Positions 5,954 to 12,699 of a stretch of 21,439 nucleotides of DNA are shown one piece after another. Positions within the stretch are counted from its first letter, which is position 1, and every line of letters starts with the position of its first letter. Location: assembly GCA_041608775.1 (NCBI GenBank), contig JBFISC010000029.1, positions 1-21,439 of the forward strand. The letters are read 5' to 3'. The translations under genes were made by a program, and so were the position numbers. This DNA comes from UBA7803 sp041608775 (GTDB lineage Bacteria > Pseudomonadota > Gammaproteobacteria > Pseudomonadales > Azotimanducaceae). Under the pieces are notes generated by a model, which saw only the letters and a program-made list of their open reading frames with translations, made no database searches and had not been told where the DNA came from.

Positions 5954-8900
5954 TCAGACCGGTTTCACGACGAACAGCAGGTCGCCAGCGTTGACCTGCT
6001 GTCCGGAGCTCATGTTGACCCGGGTCACTTCGTACTCCCGGCCCTCGTCGTAGAGCTCGAACTCGCCGTTGTAGTCGGCGAGCTTCAGCGGCGTGAAGAT
6101 CTTCATGGCCTCGAGCTGACCGACGGTATGGCGAACGGAGATGCGATCGCCCACCGCCACGTAGTCGGGTTCCGTCGGGGCCGGCGCCGAGTAGAAGATG
6201 GCCGTGGCCGGCGCCAGCACCTTCAGCTCGTCGCTGCCGTCGATGCTGATGGTGTCCTTGTCGATGCCGGCCGACATCTCCCCCGCGGACGCCTCGATTT
6301 CGTGGATCAGGCTCTGGATGTCGGTCCGCTTCAGGAACTCCGGCAGGTAGCCGGTATCGTAGATACCTTTGTGGAACGTCTCGTCGGCCAGCACCCGACG
6401 CAGCAGCGGAATGTTGGTGCAGATGCCGGTGATTCTGATTCGATCGAGGTAATGGCGCAGCTTGGCGATGCCGCTGGCTCGATCCGGCGCGTGCACGATC
6501 ACCTGAGCGACCATGCTGTCGTAATAGGGCGACACGAACTTGCCGGGTGCCGCCGCCGCGATCACCTCCACGCCGGCTTCCTCGGGAAACTCGCACTCGC
6601 GGATCTCGCCAGGGTGGGGTTTGAACAGCAGGTCGCCCGAGCCGCTGAGCTGAACCCGCTCCGCGGTGACCCTGGCCTCGATGGCGTAGCCGTTGTTGGA
6701 AATTTCCAGATCGGCGATGGACGCGCCGGACGCGATGAGGAATTGCTGACCGACGATATCCACGCCGGAGACCCATTCGGTGACCGGGTGCTCCACCTGC
6801 AGCCGCGTGTTCATCTCCATGAAGTACACGGCCTCGTTGGCCACGTCGTAGATGAACTCGACCGTGCCGGCGCCGACGTATCCCACCTCCTCTGCCAGCG
6901 CCGCGGTGTGTCGCATCACCTGCTCGCGCAGCTGGTCCGGCAGCATGGTGCAGTCGGATTCCTCGAACACCTTCTGCTTGTTGCGTTGGACGCTGCAGTC
7001 ACGCAAGCCGAGCACCCGGGTATTGCCGTGGGTGTCGCGGAGCAGTTGCGCCTCGATATGGCGCAGCGAGGTGACGTATTTCTCCAGGTAGACGTCGCCG
7101 TTGCCGAACGCGCTGCGGGCCTCGGCGGTCACCCGGTGAAACAGCTCATGAAACTGCGACGGATCCTCGACAACCTGAATGCCTTTGCCGCCGCCGCCGT
7201 GCACCGCTTTGATTAGCACCGGATAGCCGATGCCCTCGGCCACCTGAGCCGCCCGCTCCACATCGGTGAGAATGCCGTGACTGCCGGGCACCACGGGCAC
7301 GCCCAGGCGGATCGCGGTGTTGATGGCATTGGACTTGTTGCCCATGGTGTCCATGCTCGACACCGGCGGGCCGATGAAGTTGATGCCGTGGGAACGGCAC
7401 AGCTCGGCGAACTGCGCGTTCTCGGACAGGAAACCGATACCGGGGTGCAGGGAGTCCACGCCCTCGTGCTCCGCCACCCGAAGCACGCTCTGAGCGTTGA
7501 GGTAGCTTTCGTCCGGCGTGTTGCCACCGATGCAGACCAGGGTGTCGCGACGCGTGAGCATATCCACTGCCGCCGACTCCATGTCCGGGTCGGACTGCAC
7601 CAGCACCACCTCGATGTCGTTCTTCTGGGCAATCCGGATCAGCTTGGCCGCGGTGCAGCCTCTCGCGTGGATCAGCGTGCGTTTGACCGGCCGGATCAGA
7701 TCCCGGTCCGTGTATTTGGGCCGGTGTGCCACCACCACCGGGCGCTGCTGGCTGAGAATCCCCGAGAGCACGCGCTGCACCACGTCCTGCACGGACTCCT
7801 GGGGCACCGGGATCTCCGGATCGATGCGCCGCAGCTCCTCGTCCAGCTGCGACTGGAACGGATGCATCACCAGGCCCTGCATGGACCCTGGAACCAGCGA
7901 CAGGTAGTTCGAAAGGATCGATGTCAGCGGCAGGTTCGACGGCACCACAATCTGGCCCGCGAAAGGCATCGAGGTGCCGGAGAAGTAGTAGGTCTGGGCG
8001 AGCGGATGGGTAACGAAACTGGCCTGGGCACCGCCGGTGCAATCACCGAACCCGAACATGATCACCGGCAGGTCGTGGTCGCGCACGAACCTGGTGATGC
8101 GGTCGTTCACCGCCGCCATGGAGAACAACGCGCCCGCCCCTTCCTTGGTCTGCATGCCACCGGAAGAGATGAAGCAGACCACCGGCACATGCTGCTCTGC
8201 GCATTCCACCAGCAGCCGGCAGAATTTCTCGGCACTGGCCATGTCGAAGGAGCCCGCCTGGAAATCGACGTTGGAGATGACCACCCCGACCCGGGCACCC
8301 CCGTTAACGCCCTTGAACTCGCCGATTCCGGTGATGATGCCGCACGGCGACACGTCTTTCTTCAGGGCACTCTCGATCGCCAGGCGAAAGCCGGGGAACT
8401 CACAGGGATCCGAGCTGATGAGCTCCTCGAACTTCTCGTCGAAGCGGTCGAAGAAGGTCTCGATGAAACGGTCGTGCGAGGTGGACCGGGTGTTCTTGAA
8501 CCGCCGCAGAACGTTCTGAATGAGCAGGTCACGGTACGCAATGTTGAGCCGGTTCCAGAAGTCCTTGCGCCGGCCGATGTTCTTGGGCGCGATTCTGCCT
8601 TGATAGGCCTTGCCGTCCCGCTCGGACTGGATGTAGGAGACCAGCAGCACGTCAAACAGATGGGTCACCACCACGAACAGCGTGTCGGACAGATGGGGAA
8701 AGCTGGTCTTCTTCCACTCCTCCACGGAACGGAAGAAATCCGTGTTCTTCGGCAGCCGCATCACCCGCAGGTACCAGTTGTTGAACTGGCTGCGCAGCCG
8801 TGCGGCAAGATCCTCCGAAGACAGCCCTTCCGCCACCCGGCCGAGGGTGACCCCCTGCGCGGCCAGCGACAGCGTCGTGTTGAGCAGCCGCCCCAGCGAC

Positions 8901-10846
8901 TGCTTCGACAGGGACTGCTTCGCCTGAGCTTCTTCGGCAATGCTGTCGAGGTTGGCGATGATCTGATCGTAGACGGAGTCGAAGAGAAGCAGGTTCTCGC
9001 ACTCGGTGAGGAACTCCCGGCGCAGGTCATCGGCCACGAGCACGTCGAGCACGGTCATGTCGCTGAACGGCACGGGCGTTGCCTCGGTGCGCGGCGGCGC
9101 CACGAAGTCGCCGAACCGGTCCACCAGGATGGCGCGGTTGACGGCCACATCCGAGGCGCCGGCCGAGATCTGCGCCCGGGCGTTCGCGCCGGTGTCGTCC
9201 TCGACCAGCGACGCCAGCGAGCCCCCTGTGATCGCCAGATTCAGCTCGTTGGTGAGCTGGTTCGACAGGTAGACCTCCGACTTCTCCTCCACGCCGGCCT
9301 TGCGCAACAGCTTGCGGCCTTCGTGGGTGAAGCAGCGACGCAGCCGGGGCAGCAGCTTCCTGTCCTCGCCGAGCGCCTGGGCGAGCCCCTTGGGATCGGT
9401 CAGATCCGCCACCCGGAGAATCTGGCGCACGTCCTCGTGATGCTGCAGGAACTCCTTCAGCGCGCGCAGGTTGCCCACCGCGTCGGCCTTCCAGCGGTTG
9501 TAGAGAAACACCCCCACCGTGGTGATCAGGCTGGCGCGGGCGTCTTCGTAGTTCTTCTTCGGCTCACCGAAGATGAGCTGGGCGATGCGACCGCGCTCGT
9601 CGTGCACGGCCTGCTTCTTCTCGTTGTAGTTCTTCCACGACCGCGACAGCGCATCGTCGTAGACGACGCGGTCGGGGTCCTGCATCCAGCGCAGAAAGGT
9701 CTGCCTGCGTTCCAGGTCCGCGCGAACGTCGAGCTCGCCCTTGGGCAGCTCCTGGTCGGCCAACCGGCCGTACTGAGACTTGGTGGTGGCCTTGATCCGC
9801 TGGCGCACCTTCAGGTAGCGAAGATAGCGGTAGGCCACCCCGAACACGTTGAGATACTCCGTCGGCGTGCGCGTCACCTTCATCGAGGCGGTGGCCTGCA
9901 TGCGGATCAGCTGCTCGGACGGGTTCAGGTAGCGCTGCAGGCTCTGCCGATAGTGGTCGAGGATGTACGGGTTCTCGGCGACGAACTCCTTTACCTTGTC
10001 TTCGACCCGCATCAGGCTCGCCACGATCGCGCTGCGGAAGTTCTCCAGCTTGTCGCCGGTCTCGCCGGGGGCGTAGTCGATGACCCCATCGATGTTGCCC
10101 TGACTGTAGAGCTCGAACGGCGACAGGCCGACGTACTTGGCGCACTCCTGCCACGACAGGTTGAGGCGACGCGCGATGTTGGCCAGGCCCTTGGGCTGGA
10201 TCGTGCTGAACACGCCGTCCCGCACCGAGAGGATCATGTTGCTGGCTGCGAGCGGAATCGCGCCGCCGGAGTAACCGAGGCCGAAGATGATGCCGAGGTT
10301 GGGCACATCCACGTTGCTCGCCTCAGCGATCAGCCGCGAGATGCTGTGCGCCTGATTGTTGCGGTTCGCCTCTTCGCCGGCGTCGGCGCCGGGAGTGTCC
10401 ATCAGGGTGACGATGGGCATCGCACGCTGAGAGCAGGTCTGAATGCGACGAGCAGCCGCGAGATGGTGCTCGGGCATCCACACCCCGTTTTTGGCGGAGC
10501 GGTTCTGGGCGATGAACCCCACCGCGCGTGGCTCGCCGTCGAAGTCCATTTCCAGGGTGGCGGCGTAGAACGGCCCGTCCGACTCCTCCTCGAGCACCCG
10601 GCCGAGCTCGCGAATGACCTCCGGGGCGGACATCCGGCCCGGATCCTCGGCCCGGGCCACCACGGCTTCGATGTAGGAATCCACGTCGAGCTTGGCGAGC
10701 CGGTCGCGCTGCCGCAGGATCTCGCGCTCGCCGAGCAGGCCGGGCAAAGGCTCCTCGATGTTCGCCGTCGGGAACAGGGAGAAATCCTTGGCCAGGCTCT
10801 CCGCGATCAAATAAAGACGATCCCCTTCGACGAGTTGTTTTTCCAC
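5954..10846 (-). CDS. Giant single-chain biotin-dependent acyl-CoA carboxylase (CT-alpha / CT-beta / BC / BCCP)
   Basis: All parts of an acetyl-CoA-carboxylase-like enzyme lie in one 1630-residue chain. Residues ~15-260 resemble AccA (RRIQTCSQRAMPIVTLMDTPGA, GYSGGAIPLA). Residues ~290-815 match nothing I recognise. Residues ~815-1015 resemble AccD (CFISSGGMQTKEGAGAL, GDCTGGAQASF, SMPFAGQIVV) without its Cys4 zinc ribbon. Residues ~1055-1500 are biotin carboxylase: ATP-grasp loop GGGGKG at 1217-1222, RHIEAQ, EMNTRLQVEHPVTE at 1344-1357. Residues ~1540-1630 are an AccB-like carrier with biotinyl Lys1582 in EAMKI and a preceding YSAPAPTEPDYV like the AccB thumb. It should carboxylate biotin with ATP and bicarbonate, then an acyl-CoA; acetyl-CoA, propionyl-CoA or a longer acyl chain are all possible. 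Eukaryotic ACC is ordered BC-BCCP-CT, with beta before alpha. The start is a GTG without a clear ribosome-binding site. The gene is monocistronic and divergent from moaB. Confidence 0.9.
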   Translation of the reverse strand: MEKQLVEGDRLYLIAESLAKDFSLFPTANIEEPLPGLLGEREILRQRDRLAKLDVDSYIEAVVARAEDPGRMSAPEVIRELGRVLEEESDGPFYAATLEMDFDGEPRAVGFIAQNRSAKNGVWMPEHHLAAARRIQTCSQRAMPIVTLMDTPGADAGEEANRNNQAHSISRLIAEASNVDVPNLGIIFGLGYSGGAIPLAASNMILSVRDGVFSTIQPKGLANIARRLNLSWQECAKYVGLSPFELYSQGNIDGVIDYAPGETGDKLENFRSAIVASLMRVEDKVKEFVAENPYILDHYRQSLQRYLNPSEQLIRMQATASMKVTRTPTEYLNVFGVAYRYLRYLKVRQRIKATTKSQYGRLADQELPKGELDVRADLERRQTFLRWMQDPDRVVYDDALSRSWKNYNEKKQAVHDERGRIAQLIFGEPKKNYEDARASLITTVGVFLYNRWKADAVGNLRALKEFLQHHEDVRQILRVADLTDPKGLAQALGEDRKLLPRLRRCFTHEGRKLLRKAGVEEKSEVYLSNQLTNELNLAITGGSLASLVEDDTGANARAQISAGASDVAVNRAILVDRFGDFVAPPRTEATPVPFSDMTVLDVLVADDLRREFLTECENLLLFDSVYDQIIANLDSIAEEAQAKQSLSKQSLGRLLNTTLSLAAQGVTLGRVAEGLSSEDLAARLRSQFNNWYLRVMRLPKNTDFFRSVEEWKKTSFPHLSDTLFVVVTHLFDVLLVSYIQSERDGKAYQGRIAPKNIGRRKDFWNRLNIAYRDLLIQNVLRRFKNTRSTSHDRFIETFFDRFDEKFEELISSDPCEFPGFRLAIESALKKDVSPCGIITGIGEFKGVNGGARVGVVISNVDFQAGSFDMASAEKFCRLLVECAEQHVPVVCFISSGGMQTKEGAGALFSMAAVNDRITRFVRDHDLPVIMFGFGDCTGGAQASFVTHPLAQTYYFSGTSMPFAGQIVVPSNLPLTSILSNYLSLVPGSMQGLVMHPFQSQLDEELRRIDPEIPVPQESVQDVVQRVLSGILSQQRPVVVAHRPKYTDRDLIRPVKRTLIHARGCTAAKLIRIAQKNDIEVVLVQSDPDMESAAVDMLTRRDTLVCIGGNTPDESYLNAQSVLRVAEHEGVDSLHPGIGFLSENAQFAELCRSHGINFIGPPVSSMDTMGNKSNAINTAIRLGVPVVPGSHGILTDVERAAQVAEGIGYPVLIKAVHGGGGKGIQVVEDPSQFHELFHRVTAEARSAFGNGDVYLEKYVTSLRHIEAQLLRDTHGNTRVLGLRDCSVQRNKQKVFEESDCTMLPDQLREQVMRHTAALAEEVGYVGAGTVEFIYDVANEAVYFMEMNTRLQVEHPVTEWVSGVDIVGQQFLIASGASIADLEISNNGYAIEARVTAERVQLSGSGDLLFKPHPGEIRECEFPEEAGVEVIAAAAPGKFVSPYYDSMVAQVIVHAPDRASGIAKLRHYLDRIRITGICTNIPLLRRVLADETFHKGIYDTGYLPEFLKRTDIQSLIHEIEASAGEMSAGIDKDTISIDGSDELKVLAPATAIFYSAPAPTEPDYVAVGDRISVRHTVGQLEAMKIFTPLKLADYNGEFELYDEGREYEVTRVNMSSGQQVNAGDLLFVVKPV

Positions 10847-10877
10847 GCTCGAGGCAACCCGGTGTAAGATGCCGGGT

Positions 10878-10906
10878 ACTTTAGTCGGTTAACCTCGGAT
10901 GCGCAA
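10878..10906 (-). promoter_or_regulatory. Predicted promoter of the giant carboxylase gene
   Basis: Read on the minus strand, TTGCGC (10906-10901, 3 of 6) and TAAAGT (10883-10878, 4 of 6) are 17 bp apart and predict a start near 10871, about 25 nt before the GTG. The spacer contains the 8-bp palindrome GGTTAACC at 10887-10894, a possible operator half or whole site. This is the only reasonable pair I found in the 120-bp divergent gap shared with moaB. Confidence 0.3.
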
Positions 10907-10966
10907 ACACACATATCCGTAAGTGGCCGATTTTGCTCAGAAAACCATATCGCCTGGTGCGCCAGA

Positions 10967-11470
10967 ATGATCTCCCTTCCCTGCGCCGTGCTGACCATCT
11001 CCGATACGCGCAGCAGCGCCGACGACGGTTCTGGTGATCTGCTGGTGGAGATGCTTGAGGATGCCGGCCACCGGCTGGTGGACCGCGCGCTGGTGCGCGA
11101 CGACGTCTACCAGATCCGCAGCGTGGTCTCGCGCTGGATCGCCGACGAAGCCGTGAACGCCGTCATCACCACCGGCGGCACCGGCTTTACCGGCCGGGAC
11201 AGCACGCCGGAAGCTCTCACACCGCTGTTCGACAAGACCATCGTCGGCTTCGGCGAGCTGTTCAGACAGGTGTCCTATGAAGAGATCGGCGCTTCGACCA
11301 TCCAGTCCCGGGCGGTCGCCGGCATCGCCAACGCCACCCTGGTGTTTGCCTTGCCCGGATCGAGCAATGCGGTACGCACCGGCTGGGAGAAGATCCTCCG
11401 CCACCAGCTGGACTCCACGTTCCGGCCCTGCAATCTGGTGGAGCTGATTCCCCGATTTCGGGAGGCCTGA
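10967..11470 (+). CDS. moaB: Molybdenum cofactor biosynthesis protein MoaB
   Basis: A 167-residue protein of the MoaB/MogA fold. It opens with AVLTISDTRS (the TVSDTR-like strand-helix start of the family) and carries the TTGGTGFTGRDSTPEAL molybdopterin-binding loop, FGELFRQVSYEEIGASTIQS and the FALPGSSNAVRTGWE motif. These follow E. coli MoaB almost segment for segment. MoaB/Mog proteins adenylylate molybdopterin before metal insertion; in organisms that also have Mog the role of MoaB is uncertain. No other molybdenum-cofactor gene is nearby. The ATG at 10967 is preceded immediately by an imperfect inverted repeat (CTGGTGCGCCAG, 10954-10965) and no clear ribosome-binding site. It is divergent from the carboxylase gene and is followed by a thiolase on the same strand after 64 bp. 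Confidence 0.92.
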   Translation: MISLPCAVLTISDTRSSADDGSGDLLVEMLEDAGHRLVDRALVRDDVYQIRSVVSRWIADEAVNAVITTGGTGFTGRDSTPEALTPLFDKTIVGFGELFRQVSYEEIGASTIQSRAVAGIANATLVFALPGSSNAVRTGWEKILRHQLDSTFRPCNLVELIPRFREA

Positions 11471-11483
11471 GCGGTTCTGCTGA

Positions 11484-11504
11484 ACCCGCCGGCGCGGGTA
11501 GAAT
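11484..11504 (+). promoter_or_regulatory. Hairpin and -10 box upstream of the thiolase gene
   Basis: TAGAAT at 11499-11504 matches the -10 consensus at 5 of 6 positions, 31 bases before the thiolase ATG, but I see no good -35. Just before it is a GC hairpin, ACCCGC (11484-11489) with GCGGGT (11494-11499) around a CGGC loop, which shares its last base with the -10 box. The hairpin could be the end of the moaB transcript or an operator; there is no T tract. Confidence 0.3.
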
Positions 11505-11534
11505 GCGCCGACGCCACGCACGGATGCCCGAGCC

Positions 11535-12695
11535 ATGAGCCGCAATGCCTACATTCTCAGCGCTGCCCGCACCCCCATCGGCAGCTTCCAGGGCGCGTTG
11601 TCCTCCCTAACCGCACCGGAGCTCGGAGCGCACGCGATCAGCGCTGCGGTCGTGCGGGCCGGCGTCGCCGCCGAGAAGGTCGACGAGGTCATCATGGGCA
11701 ACGTGATCAGCGCCGGGCTGAAGCAGGCGCCCGCCCGCCAGGCGATGCGCAAAGCGGGGCTTCCGGACGGCTGCGGCGCCACCACGGTGAACAAGGTGTG
11801 CGGCTCCGGCATGAAGGCAACCATGCTGGCCAGCGACCTGATCCGAGCTGGCAGCGCCAGCCTGGTGGTATCCGGGGGCATGGAGAGCATGAGCAACGCA
11901 CCCTACCTGATCGGCAAGGCCAGGAGTGGGCTGCGCATGGGTCACGGCGATCTGAAGGACGCGATGTTCCTGGACGGTCTGGAGGACGCCGAGACCGGCG
12001 CCGCCATGGGTACGTTCGCCCAGGCCACGGCGGACGCCTATCAGCTGACCCGGCAAGCCATGGACGACTTCGCAGTCCGGTCCGTGGAGCGCGCCCGCGC
12101 TGCGATGGGCTCCGGAGCCCTCGCCCGGGAGATCGCGCCTGTCGAGGTGGGCGGCAGCACCATCGCCGACGACGAGCCACCGCAGCGCGCGAAGCTCGAG
12201 CGCATCCCCTCGCTCAAACCCGCGTTCAAACGGGACGGCACCATCACCGCTGCCAACTCCAGCTCCATCTCCGACGGCGCGTCCGCGCTGCTGATCGCGA
12301 GCGAGGACACCTTGAACGGGGCGACGCCGCTGGCCCGCATCGCCGGTCATGCAACCCACTCCCGCCATCCGAGCGAGTTCACGCTGGCCCCGGTCGACGT
12401 CATCGGCAGGCTGTGTGAACGGCTCGGCTGGACCGTGGACGAGATCGATCTGTTCGAGATCAACGAGGCTTTCGCCATGGTCACGATGCTGGCGATCCAG
12501 GAGCTCGCGCTCGATCCGGAGCGGGTCAACGTCTACGGCGGGGCCTGCGCCCAGGGCCACCCCATCGGATCCACGGGCAGCCGTCTGATCGTCACCCTGG
12601 CTCAGGCCATGGCGGACCGGAAGCTGAAGCGCGGCGTCGCGGCCCTGTGCATCGGCGGCGGGGAAGCCACGGCCATCGCGCTGGAGCGGGACTGA
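11535..12695 (+). CDS. Acetyl-CoA C-acetyltransferase (thiolase)
   Basis: A full-length 386-residue type II thiolase. The acyl-accepting Cys89 lies in VNKVCGSGMKA. The other catalytic residues are His342 in GGACAQGHPIGSTGSR and Cys372 in LCIGGGEA, and EINEAFA at 308-314 has the NEAF form usual in thiolases. It should condense two acetyl-CoA to acetoacetyl-CoA or run the reverse cleavage, in the cytosol. A typical PHB-type or ketone-body role cannot be separated from beta-oxidation by sequence alone, but no FadB-like partner is next to it. The stop is four bases before the fabY start, so the two are almost certainly co-translated. That links acetyl-CoA condensation chemistry to the initiating fatty acid synthase, although a functional link is inference. 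Confidence 0.93.
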   Translation: MSRNAYILSAARTPIGSFQGALSSLTAPELGAHAISAAVVRAGVAAEKVDEVIMGNVISAGLKQAPARQAMRKAGLPDGCGATTVNKVCGSGMKATMLASDLIRAGSASLVVSGGMESMSNAPYLIGKARSGLRMGHGDLKDAMFLDGLEDAETGAAMGTFAQATADAYQLTRQAMDDFAVRSVERARAAMGSGALAREIAPVEVGGSTIADDEPPQRAKLERIPSLKPAFKRDGTITAANSSSISDGASALLIASEDTLNGATPLARIAGHATHSRHPSEFTLAPVDVIGRLCERLGWTVDEIDLFEINEAFAMVTMLAIQELALDPERVNVYGGACAQGHPIGSTGSRLIVTLAQAMADRKLKRGVAALCIGGGEATAIALERD

Positions 12696-12699
12696 GGCC

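Noticed and set aside
5931..6776. A second minus-strand frame overlapping the carboxylase 3' end that finishes with VPGINL, like the exporter
   Set aside because: The shared ending is a by-product of the inverted repeat. The rest is an Arg/Gly/His-rich out-of-frame reading of the carboxylase BC and BCCP domains.
7277..10867. A 1196-codon open frame on the plus strand opposite the giant carboxylase
   Set aside because: It is a mirror of the GC-rich carboxylase frame: its translation is rich in His, Arg, Gly and Val with no recognisable domain, while the minus strand encodes continuous carboxylase motifs.
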